Positions 26,601-35,100 of a DNA stretch of 64,000 nucleotides are shown here, in pieces. The DNA is from Methanomassiliicoccaceae archaeon UBA370 (GTDB taxonomy: Archaea; Thermoplasmatota; Thermoplasmata; Methanomassiliicoccales; Methanomethylophilaceae). The notes under the pieces were generated by a model, which was not told where the DNA came from, made no database searches, and worked only from the letters and a program-made list of their open reading frames with translations. The stretch lies in contig DAUY01000011.1 in assembly GCA_002505345.1 (NCBI GenBank), positions 1 to 64,000 of the forward strand, read 5' to 3'. Each line of letters opens with the position of its first letter. Within the stretch, counting starts at the first letter, position 1. Both the position numbers and the translations under genes were made by a program.

Positions 26601-28464
26601 GACGAGGATCAAGAAAGAACACGATACACCGATCACTCTGATACTCAGCAATCCTCCATATGGAGCCAATCAGAAATCGGCCAACGATGATGCCAAAAAA
26701 AGAAAGTATGAATTAGGAATCGATAAAAAAATCAGTGAAACGTATCTGGACGATTCCTTATTCCACGAGAAGAAGGGAAATGTTAATTCCGTTTATGATA
26801 ACTATATTCGCGCATTCCGCTGGTCCACGGACCGCATCGGCAACAGGGACGGAGTCATTGCTTTCGTCACTCCCAGTGGCTGGATGACCGGCAGCGCATT
26901 CGAAGGATTCAGAAAAACCATTGAGAAGGAATTCTCGAAGATCTTCATATTCGATCTCAGAGGAGACCAGAACAGCGGTAGCTGGAGACAGGAAGGGGAA
27001 AAAATCTTCGGACAAGGTTCCAAAGTCGGAATAGCAATAACACTTCTCGTCAAACGCAGGGATCATAAGGGGAGGGCAAGCATCTATTATTTCAAAACCC
27101 CGGATTATGCGAAACGTTCAGATAAGCTAAATCTTCTGATAAATTCGAGATCGTTCATCGAAATGGCCAATAAGAAAAAATTAGAAAGGATAGAACCGAA
27201 GCCCAACGGCGATTGGCTGATCGAGCGCAACGAGGTTTTCAACACACTTATGCCCCTCGCGGGAGACACCCACAAGAAATTTGATAAGTATAATGAAGAA
27301 ACCATTTTTGTTGGATATACTAATGGATTCAAGACGAATCGTGATGCCTGGGCATATAACTATTCGAAAGATGCGCTAACAGAAATTAAACACAATTTTG
27401 TCGAAGGATACAATGAACAGCTATCGACTTCAAAAATTGATTATAATGATACCAGAGTTAAGTGGACAACACCGGTGAGCAACCTTTTCAGAAACAAACA
27501 AAAACTATCTTACAACCCATCTACATTAACAAGGTCCAATTATCGTCCTTTCTGTAAAGTTTGGTTCGATTGCGACTATGATCTAAACGAAGCACCATAT
27601 CAAATGCCTCGCATATTCCCAACACCAGAAACGAAGAATTTGTTGATTTGCGTAGCGGGCGTAGGCGTCAAAAAAGACTTCTCGTGCTTAATTACAAATC
27701 GCATGACCGACCTTGAGATTGTAGGCAAATCTCAATGCTTCCCACTTTACTGGTACGAGGACAGCAGCGAAATAAGGTCAAAGAACAAACAGAGGTCGCT
27801 CTTAGAAGACGCCCCGTCCATGGTAAGGCACGACGGCGTTAGCGGATATGCACTGAAAACAGCCAGATCGAAGTATGGTCCTGGCGTGACCAAAGAGGAC
27901 ATATTCTACTATGTCTACGGTTATCTCCACTCGCCGGAATACAGAGCGACGTTCACGGACGATTTAAAACTTTCTTTGCCGAAAATCGGGTTCGTCGACA
28001 GCTCAGAAGATTTCAAACGCTTCGTGCAGGCAGGAAAAGATCTTGCAGACATCCATCTGAATTACGAGGATGTGGAACTTCCCCGCACGGTGAAGCTTTC
28101 GGGGGACCTGAGCATAGAGGATGCGATCGGTAAGCCCGACATCTGCCGCGTGAAAAAGATGAAGCTCGTCCCCGAAGAGGGGAAGCTGATCTACAACCAG
28201 TACATCACAATCGAGAACATCCCCGAAGAGGCGTTCCAATACATTATCAACGGACGCACAGCGCTCGGATGGCTCGTGGACCAGTATCAATATTCGGTCG
28301 ACAAGGGTTCCCAGATCGTCAACGATCCCAATGAGTATGCAGATAGCACGTACATACTGAAGCTCGTGTTGTCTGTAATCGGCGTAAGCGTGAAAACAAT
28401 GGATATTGTAAAGAATCTTCCAAAACTCAGCTTTGAAACTAAAGATTTAAAGGATGATCTTTGA
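23653..28464 (+). CDS. single-polypeptide (type ISP-like) restriction-modification enzyme
   Basis: 1603 aa, one chain with all functions. Order: an Mrr-like nuclease (about 30-120) with TGIDLVAKT and WAVQCKFY as the D...QxK site; superfamily 2 translocase with MACGTGKTF (about 201), ICDEAHRTTG (about 327) and QSVGRVMRR (motif VI); a coupler region; a gamma-type N6-adenine methyltransferase with LDPFTGAGTF (about 881) and LSNPPYGAN (about 1000); and a C-terminal target-recognition region. This matches the LlaGI/LlaBIII plan and length. The ATG at 23653 follows AGGTGA; the upstream TTG was rejected. No separate methylase or specificity gene is needed. It appears intact, in contrast to its decayed neighbours. 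Confidence 0.88.
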   Translation: MQFDDILSKYREMSFHKADLGTRFEELIARYLTTDPLYSSQLEKVWTWNTFPFRKDISDHDTGIDLVAKTKTGEYWAVQCKFYAEDHRVSKEDLDTFLSTSGKRFRDDAGEYRTFSSRLVFATTDNWTETAITSTENQTIPVMRAGLNVLRDAPVDWAAIEEGIHGAHARKAKYTLRPHQQEAFDKAIEHYRKNDRGQMIMACGTGKTFTSLRIAEELSAKGKRCVLFLAPSIALVGQTLREWTANAENDLNIIAVCSDPKVTKRKTDDDMGEHIEDLGAPATTDPQRILELYKAGEGLTVIFSTYQSIDAVIEAQKAGLPEFDLIICDEAHRTTGAIVDKKEEKHFTKVHDNNNVAGKKRLYMTATPRIYGVKGKDTAKEESITLCSMDDPETYGAEFYKIGFGEAVERNLLSDYKVLILTVKESDMPDFIKKKIEDRKYGMDVDTETASKVWGCMNALAKNVAYDETVKNTDPERMKSAVAFTRTIASSKDLTDIFNSLSESPMAPVDLEMKHIDGSMNAFKREGLLNWLKEGDPECRVLSNVRCLSEGVDVPALDAVMFLSNKNSLIDIVQSVGRVMRRAPDKKYGYIIIPVIAPEGVDANTALDDDEQYNVIWQVLRALRSHDERLEAEVNTLQYSRKTGRVLTARLMGSRADITGDDYDVGRVPRQYLLDDFETALMARLVLKVGDKNYIENWAKDVAVIMPDLIERLTKICRHEEHGYKQFRPAFNRYVKGLRSNINGNVSEDDAINMLAQQIITKPIFVELFGNDTFVQQNPVSGTINDMLDEIGEKDALEGIELEGFYKNVKDTLSKIDKKEGKQKVITALYEKFFKNAFPKDQVISGVVYTPIEVVDFILRSASDILKEEFGIDINDKNVNILDPFTGAGTFIATLMETGLITKENLERKYLNELFANEITLLAYYIAAVNIENTFSRIMEPESYVPFNNIILTDTFNIEEICRPGSTYNQTDLTGKEYFAGNKTRIKKEHDTPITLILSNPPYGANQKSANDDAKKRKYELGIDKKISETYLDDSLFHEKKGNVNSVYDNYIRAFRWSTDRIGNRDGVIAFVTPSGWMTGSAFEGFRKTIEKEFSKIFIFDLRGDQNSGSWRQEGEKIFGQGSKVGIAITLLVKRRDHKGRASIYYFKTPDYAKRSDKLNLLINSRSFIEMANKKKLERIEPKPNGDWLIERNEVFNTLMPLAGDTHKKFDKYNEETIFVGYTNGFKTNRDAWAYNYSKDALTEIKHNFVEGYNEQLSTSKIDYNDTRVKWTTPVSNLFRNKQKLSYNPSTLTRSNYRPFCKVWFDCDYDLNEAPYQMPRIFPTPETKNLLICVAGVGVKKDFSCLITNRMTDLEIVGKSQCFPLYWYEDSSEIRSKNKQRSLLEDAPSMVRHDGVSGYALKTARSKYGPGVTKEDIFYYVYGYLHSPEYRATFTDDLKLSLPKIGFVDSSEDFKRFVQAGKDLADIHLNYEDVELPRTVKLSGDLSIEDAIGKPDICRVKKMKLVPEEGKLIYNQYITIENIPEEAFQYIINGRTALGWLVDQYQYSVDKGSQIVNDPNEYADSTYILKLVLSVIGVSVKTMDIVKNLPKLSFETKDLKDDL

Positions 28465-28597
28465 TTGCAGAATGCCCTTCTTCCGGACAAGCTGTGTCAA
28501 CGCATCCAAGACGTTATGTTCAATTCCGCTGATGTTACTGACGCGAGCATTCGACTATATAAAACCACAGAGCAATATGAACTTCAGAGTCTCTAAA

Positions 28598-28885
28598 ATG
28601 AAGAGATATTTTAACAAGGAGCGCAAAGACCTGTACTCTCTGAAGAAGGACATCTTCGAAATATCCGTCCCCCCATGAAGTTCATCACCGTGGACGGCGG
28701 CGGGCCGCTGACCGGAGAGAACATCCAGAAGACGATGGAGCTCATTTTCAATCTGATATACGGGGCCCAGATAAGCAGAATGCACAGAGCCAAGCCTTAG
28801 GAATATTATGAACAACGTGATGTCGCCCAAGGGCCTGTACGGGACTCTCGACACCCCGTTCTGCATCGAGGATGAGAGCGCCTGA
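28598..28885 (+). pseudogene. GyrI-like small-molecule-binding domain protein, broken
   Basis: Three frames assemble into a GyrI-like protein: MKRYFNKERKDLYSLKKD, then (after a CCCCCC run at about 28668-28673) MKFITVDGGGPLTGENIQK and IYGAQISRMHRAKP, then VMSPKGLYGTLDTPFCIEDE. The family normally reads KEYKDLY ... FxxIDGxGxPNGEDFxxA ... PEGYYEYxVxPLEGLW. A TAG (28798-28800) sits just before EYYE, and a one-base loss follows it. Intact members are about 200 aa, so the tail is also missing. Wild-type relatives bind drugs or toxins. Confidence 0.6.
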
Positions 28886-29180
28886 GTATGTAAGATGGCG
28901 ATCCGCCGGCAATCATAAGTTCCCTATCCCATACCGTATGGAGATATCGAAGATAGACTCTTCGAAAAAGCGCGTTGTATACACCTTCGAACGATACGAA
29001 AAGACCTCTTTGAAACTGCTCGGATTTCTGTTACGAGATTACGACCACATATTCTCGGATAACTTGTATTCGTACCGGTCCAGCATCGGAAGCCGGGATG
29101 CTGTGAGAAGGCTTCATCACCCGGAAGGTCTGGAAAAGATGTTCGTCCTGAAAACGGACATACACGATTATTTCGTGTAA
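28872..29180 (+). pseudogene. reverse transcriptase, N-terminal fragment
   Basis: Residues 22-101 read as the beginning of a reverse-transcriptase finger domain: RMEISKIDSSKKRVVYTFER, RDYDHIFSDNLYSYRSSIGS, and VLKTDIHDYF, which is RT motif A with the first catalytic Asp. The chain then stops at TAA where the family has NSI, so the YxDD motif and thumb are absent. It resembles stand-alone or defence-associated archaeal and bacterial RTs more than classic group II intron enzymes, but the class cannot be fixed from this fragment. No intron RNA or retron RNA was recognised nearby. Confidence 0.6.
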
Positions 29181-29363
29181 CATCTCATGAAGCTCGCCCG
29201 TTGCTCCCACCCTATTCTTTACCATACAGATCAAAGAAATGCGCTAGACTATGATTATTTTGACAACACTTCATGAAAACACACGACTTCGCAACAATTA
29301 ATTACGACACTGGCGATACCGAACGGCCGTCTCTTTTTCAGACGCAGCGGAGAGGATCTTGAG

Positions 29364-30545
29364 ATGAACTGGAAATTCGTTCCGCGGCCGTATCATGCAC
29401 GGGACAACATCGGAGCGATAGTCGCGGGCATGGTACTTTACGGCCTCGTGAACTTCGTCGTGGGAGTCTATTACATAGGTTTCCAGACGGGCGTCCATCT
29501 GTCAGAACCGATGACGTACGACATAGCCAAGCTCATAATGATGTCCTTCGTCCTCATCATAGGTCTATACGTCCTTTCAAAACGTGCGATACCCGAGGGG
29601 CTGGCGCTGATCCTATCGGGGACCAGCACGGTCGTGTTCTCCGCGTCCGCCCTGCTGGGCGGCGGCGACATATCATCGCTGGACCTGATGGTCGGTGCAT
29701 TCCTCATGCTTCCCGCGGCATCTTTCGCCCTCCGGGGGGACGGCCTGCTGGCCATCGGCACCGGCGTGATGGCTGTGGGGGCCATGACCTATTCGCTGAT
29801 CGGGGGGCTTTCCTTCGGATGGATCGGCGTAGCATGCCTGATATCGGCCGTCACATCGCTTCTTTACGGATGGTCCGCGTGGTATACCATCGTATCCGAC
29901 AAGAGAACGTACCCATGGCAGGAGGACGAGAAGGCCTCCGTCGCCAATTCGGCGGTGGGAACGGGAGGTTTCGTCGTCATGGGGCTGCTGTCCTTCATGG
30001 TCGGGGCGTTCTACCTGAACGCGGCCCTGGACTTTGTAGTCATGTCTAGCACCCCGTACAACATCGCCAAGGTGATCATGTCGTTGATAATCCTATACTA
30101 TGCCGCGCTGGGACTCACCGCCGGCAAGATAACCTCCGGCATGATGTCGTTGATGTTCGGATCGTCCACACTGACGTTCTCCGTATCCGCGCTGGCGTTG
30201 GACCTCGGAGGAGTGGAGGTGCTTGACGTCCTGCTCGGGATCGTGATGCTGTTCGCCGCCGTCTCCGCGTACCGGGAGAAGAACATGACCATGTCCTCCG
30301 TAGCCTTCCTTGTCTTCCTGGCGTTCTCCATCTACCCGTTCCTGCCTGATTCCTTGGTTTACTATTCCGTGGGGATGCCTCTGCTGGCCATCGGAGCGAT
30401 ACTCACCTTCAAGGCCGCGACCGGCCTGCTGGGGCCGGATGTCCGGCGGATCACGGAACATAAAAAGGTACTTGACGGACGGGGGGCCGGCGAAGACGTC
30501 GCAGTCGCATCCGACCCGCATCCCGAAGGCGACGACGACCGCTGA
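29364..30545 (+). CDS. tandemly duplicated multi-pass membrane protein of unknown function
   Basis: 393 aa, about 12 transmembrane segments. The protein is an internal repeat: segment 1 (about 15-150; GMVLYGLVNFVVGVYYIGFQ, then YDIAKLIMMSFVLIIGLY and LSGTSTVVFSASALL) and segment 2 (about 200-340; VVMGLLSFMVGAFYL, YNIAKVIMSLIILYY, FGSSTLTFSVSALAL) align motif for motif. The tail is short, charged and cytoplasmic. The layout recalls small-solute transporters, with distant likeness to acetate/succinate (YaaH-type) channels, but no signature of that family is present. A GGAG-like site precedes the ATG. Single gene. Confidence 0.7.
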   Translation: MNWKFVPRPYHARDNIGAIVAGMVLYGLVNFVVGVYYIGFQTGVHLSEPMTYDIAKLIMMSFVLIIGLYVLSKRAIPEGLALILSGTSTVVFSASALLGGGDISSLDLMVGAFLMLPAASFALRGDGLLAIGTGVMAVGAMTYSLIGGLSFGWIGVACLISAVTSLLYGWSAWYTIVSDKRTYPWQEDEKASVANSAVGTGGFVVMGLLSFMVGAFYLNAALDFVVMSSTPYNIAKVIMSLIILYYAALGLTAGKITSGMMSLMFGSSTLTFSVSALALDLGGVEVLDVLLGIVMLFAAVSAYREKNMTMSSVAFLVFLAFSIYPFLPDSLVYYSVGMPLLAIGAILTFKAATGLLGPDVRRITEHKKVLDGRGAGEDVAVASDPHPEGDDDR

Positions 30546-30583
30546 ACGAAGAATTAGCCAGATTGCTAAATTTTGAAAAGCCA

Positions 30584-33022
30584 TCAGATCTTCTTCTTGA
30601 ATCTGCATCCCTTGGACGGAAAATTGGAACATCCGTAGAACTCGCCGTACTGTCCGCTCCTTTTCACGAGCCGTCCTCCGCACATCGGACATATCTTCGT
30701 TTTATCTGACAGCCTGTCGCCGTAACGATGTTCCAGCTCGTTGACGAACTCTGACGTCCTTGATTCTTCAGCCAGTATGACGGTTTTACGTTTGGCGCGC
30801 GTCATGGCCACGTAGTAAAGCCTCCGCTCCTCGGCGAACGGGAAAGATTCTCCTCCGCCTGTCAGAGATCCGACGATGCCTTCGTCCGCTATCTTGCAGG
30901 GGAACCCCTTGTGGCCGTCAAGATTGTTGATTATGAACACGTAGTCGGCCTGCAACCCCTTGGACTTATGGGCCGTTATGAAATTGATCTTGAGGTCCTC
31001 CCTGCCCTTGTAGACCATACGGACCGTCCCTGTCGTTTTATCGTAAAAGGACGTGAAACGCTCTGTGTTCCGCAATCTGTCGATGTCGAAAGTGTAACGT
31101 CCTATCATGAACACGGTGGACCCGTCCGGAAAGGAATCGAGCATGTGGTACATCGTGCCCATGGCGTCCCTTTCGGTTTTTTCAATGACGACTTCCATCG
31201 GGACCTCGTCGCCCTCGATGTCCGAAAGGATGTCTTTCCTCATCTGTTTCGGATTTCGCATGATGAACTCGCCGCTTATCTCGGCGGTCCCCCTGGGGAA
31301 GCGGTATGTCCTCTCGATCCTGCAGATGTCGGTCGGCCCCCAATATTTCATAAAATCGAACGTGAAGCCGATATCGCTCCCGTTGAACCCGTATATGCTC
31401 TGCCAATCGTCGCCGACGCAGAACAATCTGTAATCCCGATCCTCCCTCAGACTGCGTAGAAGGTTGAACCTGGATGTGGAAATGTCCTGATATTCGTCCA
31501 CTATCACGTACCTGTAGGGATTGGCGTACCTTCCGTTCCGTACTTCCAAGGCCGCTTTGTTGATCATGTCGTTAAAATCGATCTCCCCTCTTTCGGCCAA
31601 GGCCTGCTCGTAGGCTTGGAAGACCGGCTTCACTATGGACAGCAGCATCCTGTCGCCCCATGTCAGCTTGGCACCCGATAGGGCGCCTTCTACCGTACCG
31701 CCCCTGCATTTGATGAGGGTGATTATCTTTGCTGTGAGCTCGGGCAGCCCACCTTTTATCTCCCCGTCCATTGAATCCAGGATCTGCTGCGGCGACATCA
31801 GTCGCATAATCACGCCGTGTTCCGTCAACTTCCTCTCGAGGTTGTCAAGGAGGGTCCCCTCCGGCCCCTCGTAGGCGTAGCATTCGATCATCATCGTTCC
31901 GTTTTCTTTGTGAAGCCTTCTCTTCCATTCCATTGAATCGCGGTAAGTCTCCGAGGGCGTTTTTCCGTCCTCGGAGGAAAAATAATCAGGAACGTTCCCG
32001 TTGCGGTCTATTCCGAAATGCTCGATATAGATGCCATGTTCCGTCAGAAAGAAATCGGGGCAGTATTGTGAGTGCTTGCCGTCGACGGTGTCTTTTTCGT
32101 AAGGGCGCTCGTACTCATATCCGATGCCATTGATAGAAAGGAAATTTGCGATGTCCAGTTCGCCCTGGCTCTTTATCTTCTCTCCCTTCAGGGTCACGTA
32201 CGGGTCAGAGACGATGTATTTCCGATACTCTTCTTCGGTCTCGAATTTCTTCTCCCTTTCCTTTTGACCGTGTGCGAAAAGAAGGTACTTCATCAGATTC
32301 CTGGCGAATATGTCGGATTTCAGAAACACCTCTATCTGTTCGGCCGCGAATTCGTTCAGATCGATGTTGGTTACAGACGGGGACCTGCCCTCCGCTTCCG
32401 CGATTATGTCCTTGCCCAGCTTGTGGAATGTTATCGCGCGGATGTCGCAGCCGGTCTCCGAACGGATCCTTTCGCGCATCTCCGACGCGGATGCATTGGT
32501 GAACGACAGTACCAGAATGTCCTCCGGACCACATCCTCCCGTTTTAAGAAGATATTTGACCTTCCCCACAACGACGGAGGTCTTCCCGGTCCCGGCACCG
32601 GCGACCACAAGCTGATTGTGGAATTCTCTTACGATGCAGGACCATTGCTGCTCGTCCGGAGACCTTCCTTCGATTGTGCCGATGATTTTCATAGCCTCGG
32701 CTATCCTTTTCCGGGTAAGGTCATCGTTATGTGCCACGATCCTGCCGTCTAGTTCATGGAAGACGGACCTGAGGGATTCCCTCTTCGATACGAGCGACTT
32801 GTAATCGGACACCTTCTTGAGATCGGAAGGTATGCGGAGGGCTTCGAACATTCCTCTCAGTTCAAGATCTGCTCCCGGTTCCACATACGTCTCCGCGTCA
32901 GAGAACAGGCAGGCGACGGAACTCTGTATCCTTTCAACTTCCGAAATAAGTTCGGAACAGATCTTCACCTTTTCGTCATACTTTTGTTTTCTTTTTTCGA
33001 AGTATGATTTGAAGAGCCCCAC
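30584..33022 (-). CDS. UvrD/Rep-family (helicase IV-like) DNA helicase with nuclease-like insertion and zinc ribbon
   Basis: 812 aa superfamily 1 helicase. A coiled N-terminus (1-120) precedes motif I AGAGTGKTSVVV (about 141-152). Inserted at about 265-345 is a segment with SQGELDIANFLSINGI, YCPDFFL and IYIEHFGI, the E...D...ExH order of a PD-(D/E)xK-like fold. Then VIVDEYQDIS (motif II), GDDWQSIYGFNGSD (motif III), THKSKGLQADYVF-like motif V (AHKSKGLQAD) and YVAMTRAKRK (motif VI). The C-terminus is a topoisomerase-type zinc ribbon CPMCGGRL ... GCSNFPSKGC. Likely DNA repair or phage defence. Confidence 0.88.
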   Translation of the reverse strand: MGLFKSYFEKRKQKYDEKVKICSELISEVERIQSSVACLFSDAETYVEPGADLELRGMFEALRIPSDLKKVSDYKSLVSKRESLRSVFHELDGRIVAHNDDLTRKRIAEAMKIIGTIEGRSPDEQQWSCIVREFHNQLVVAGAGTGKTSVVVGKVKYLLKTGGCGPEDILVLSFTNASASEMRERIRSETGCDIRAITFHKLGKDIIAEAEGRSPSVTNIDLNEFAAEQIEVFLKSDIFARNLMKYLLFAHGQKEREKKFETEEEYRKYIVSDPYVTLKGEKIKSQGELDIANFLSINGIGYEYERPYEKDTVDGKHSQYCPDFFLTEHGIYIEHFGIDRNGNVPDYFSSEDGKTPSETYRDSMEWKRRLHKENGTMMIECYAYEGPEGTLLDNLERKLTEHGVIMRLMSPQQILDSMDGEIKGGLPELTAKIITLIKCRGGTVEGALSGAKLTWGDRMLLSIVKPVFQAYEQALAERGEIDFNDMINKAALEVRNGRYANPYRYVIVDEYQDISTSRFNLLRSLREDRDYRLFCVGDDWQSIYGFNGSDIGFTFDFMKYWGPTDICRIERTYRFPRGTAEISGEFIMRNPKQMRKDILSDIEGDEVPMEVVIEKTERDAMGTMYHMLDSFPDGSTVFMIGRYTFDIDRLRNTERFTSFYDKTTGTVRMVYKGREDLKINFITAHKSKGLQADYVFIINNLDGHKGFPCKIADEGIVGSLTGGGESFPFAEERRLYYVAMTRAKRKTVILAEESRTSEFVNELEHRYGDRLSDKTKICPMCGGRLVKRSGQYGEFYGCSNFPSKGCRFKKKI

Positions 33023-33202
33023 GAAACATCAGCTCCGTACTGTATTGTGTGGGCCATACTTCAAATCTGTTATTTCATTAGGGATATGTCGTTTTCATCT
33101 CGTGGATTTTCTTTGACCGGAACACTCTCTTTTGCTGGTGGCGGGAATCTTTACGGCCGACACAATGCCTCACGGGACGGATTCCAGGTTCACATATGCA
33201 CC

Positions 33203-33358
33203 TTAGATCGCAATGCAGGCGATTTCACGGAGTTCGGGCACATTTTGCACATCGTCCATGAGGATGTCGAACATGTTCCACCTTATCTGCGCCCGTCTGC
33301 ATGCTTCGCGATGGGCGGTAATGCGGACAGTACGGCTGTAGATCCCGGTTTCCTGTTT
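33203..33358 (-). other. short open frame, possible gene tail
   Basis: 51 codons bounded by TGA upstream and TAA downstream, lacking a start codon at its beginning. The text REACRRAQIRWNMFDILMDD and VQNVPELREIACIAI looks like protein but no family is recognised. The remainder of 33023-33455 shows nothing else. Confidence 0.2.
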
Positions 33359-33455
33359 TCAGTCGAAAACCATTCGATTTTTCAATGAATTTTTCCAACC
33401 GGCAGGATCGGCGACACCGACTGTTTACGATGCTTCGTACGGCCCCCCTTTGCCG

Positions 33456-33779
33456 TCACTTCGTACAGGGACAGGTGAAATCGCTTTTCAGCAACTCTGT
33501 CCAATCTCCCAGGACATCGTGCGTCCAGCAATCGTCCCCGCCTGCGGATTCGCGCATCACCAGGGCCAAGATGTAAGATATCTCTTTGACCGTCGCTCCT
33601 GCCGTCATCGCCCCGCGGAAGTGCTTCTTGACGCACGGCGCGCTACGGGACTTGATCGCCAGAGCGAAACATATCAGCTGGTACGTTTTCTCGTCGAATG
33701 GCATCTTTTCTTTGTAATTCGCATCTATTTCGTCTAATTTTTCCGTAAAATACGGGTCGAATTCTTCCAACATCCTCAT
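33456..33779 (-). CDS. carboxymuconolactone decarboxylase / AhpD-like protein
   Basis: 107 aa. The core ICFALAIKSRSAPCVKKHFR followed by AMTAGATVKEISYILALV is the AhpD-like fold, where a CxxxH pair (here Cys-Val-Lys-Lys-His) forms the peroxidase-related active site; the first Cys of the usual CxxC is replaced by Ser. Extra Cys sit at the C-terminal end (FTCPCTK). Overlaps the thioredoxin-like gene by four bases, so it is the last gene of the ArsR-controlled operon. It probably handles thiol chemistry linked to the permease substrate. Confidence 0.78.
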   Translation of the reverse strand: MRMLEEFDPYFTEKLDEIDANYKEKMPFDEKTYQLICFALAIKSRSAPCVKKHFRGAMTAGATVKEISYILALVMRESAGGDDCWTHDVLGDWTELLKSDFTCPCTK

Positions 33780-34066
33780 TCAAACATCTCCTTTTTCTTT
33801 GTTATCAGTTCTAAGATCTCGCTAGTCTTCAGAACCTTGCCGACCGAGACCACTTCCTTTCCGAATACCAGGGCAGGCGTGAGCATGACCCCGTATTTTA
33901 CAATCTCTGCGATTTCGGTCACATGTCCTATTTCCTGTTCCATTCCCAGGTCTGCCATCGCCGCTCTTGTGTTCTCCTCCAGCACCTTGCAGTTCCTGCA
34001 CCCGGTTCCGAGAATCTTCACGAATGCGTCGTCTGCATTTTCCTTCGTTTTCTTTTTTCCAAACAT
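33776..34066 (-). CDS. thioredoxin-like small redox protein (MTH895/TM0996 type)
   Basis: 96 aa single-domain thioredoxin fold. The active-site motif is GTGCRNCKVLE (C-x2-C) as in the archaeal redox-disulfide-protein group; later VMLTPALVFGKEVVSVGKV carries the cis-Pro and the terminal strand typical of MTH895 relatives. These are commonly encoded next to ArsR regulators and DUF318 permeases, as here. It sits between the permease (8 bases upstream) and the AhpD-like gene (overlapping). Confidence 0.87.
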   Translation of the reverse strand: MFGKKKTKENADDAFVKILGTGCRNCKVLEENTRAAMADLGMEQEIGHVTEIAEIVKYGVMLTPALVFGKEVVSVGKVLKTSEILELITKKKEMFE

Positions 34067-34074
34067 TTTTCACC

Positions 34075-35100
34075 TCAGAATATCAGATTGAACAGGTATC
34101 CGGTCAATATAACTCCCAAAAGGCATATTCCGATGAATATTGCCAGCAACTTGTTCTTGACGACCGTCTTCAGCAACACGATCGAGGGGATCGACATTAT
34201 GGTCACCCCCATCATGAAGGCCAATATCGTACCGACCTCGATCCCTTTTGCATACAGAGCTTCGGCTATGGGGATCGTGCCGAATATGTCGGCATAGACG
34301 GGTATGCCTATCAAAGTGGCTATGATCACAGAGAATGGATTGTTCTCTCCCAGTACGTCCTGTATTATTTCTGTCGGTATCCAATTGTGGATGAGCGCGC
34401 CTATCAGAACACCTATTACGGCATATGGAAACACCTTCCTCAATGTGTTCTTGACCTGCATCCAGGATTCCGCCGAACGTTCTCTCCTGGTGAGCTCGTA
34501 CCATTGTTTCGAGCCGTTGCCTGAACAGGAGCAGGCGCAGGGGCCCTCTGCGACCGTCGGACGCGCGAACTCCTGTATCTGATCTTCCAGACGCATGCGC
34601 TCGATGATCATCCCTCCCGCGACCGCTATGACGATCCCCACTACGACGTACAGCAATGCGACTTCGATGCCGAAAATACTCATCAATATCGTCAATGCGG
34701 CAAAATCCACCAGGGGCGACGATATGAGGAATGAGAAGGTCACGCCGAGCGGCAGCCCAGCCTTCGTGAAACCTATGAATATGGGTATGGACGAACAGCT
34801 GCAGAACGGCGTGACCGTTCCCAGCAAAGCACCTATGGTATTTCCCTTGACGCCTTTGAACTTGCTCAATATGAGCTTGGTCCGCTCGGGCGGGTAAAAT
34901 GTTTGTACGTAAGATATCACGAAGATGAGGGTTACCAAAAGCATTACGATCTTAATGAGATCGTAGATGAAGAACTGCATGCTACCGCCTAATTGTGTTC
35001 CGATGTCCACCCCCAGGACCGTGAGCAGCGAACCCACCAGATCGTTAAGCCAACGCATCCCGAGAACCTGGACCTGGAAGAAATCCCAGACAGAGCTCAT
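34075..35100 (-). CDS. ArsP-like permease (DUF318 family)
   Basis: 341 aa membrane protein with about eight helices in two halves. Signature TPFCSCSSIPIFIGF (about 95-109) with its two Cys and the second-half counterpart IGIPVYADIFGTIPIAEAL are the conserved pore elements of the family. A Cys-rich loop CACSCSG lies near residue 188 between halves. Characterised homologues export trivalent organoarsenicals, but many members have unknown thiol-reactive substrates. Overlaps the 115-aa gene upstream by four bases and is followed by a thioredoxin-like protein. Confidence 0.83.
   Translation of the reverse strand: MSSVWDFFQVQVLGMRWLNDLVGSLLTVLGVDIGTQLGGSMQFFIYDLIKIVMLLVTLIFVISYVQTFYPPERTKLILSKFKGVKGNTIGALLGTVTPFCSCSSIPIFIGFTKAGLPLGVTFSFLISSPLVDFAALTILMSIFGIEVALLYVVVGIVIAVAGGMIIERMRLEDQIQEFARPTVAEGPCACSCSGNGSKQWYELTRRERSAESWMQVKNTLRKVFPYAVIGVLIGALIHNWIPTEIIQDVLGENNPFSVIIATLIGIPVYADIFGTIPIAEALYAKGIEVGTILAFMMGVTIMSIPSIVLLKTVVKNKLLAIFIGICLLGVILTGYLFNLIF

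Noticed and set aside
28798..28800. TAG in the GyrI-like gene as a pyrrolysine codon
   Set aside because: The gene also has frameshifts on both sides of this codon, so it is decayed and the TAG proves nothing.
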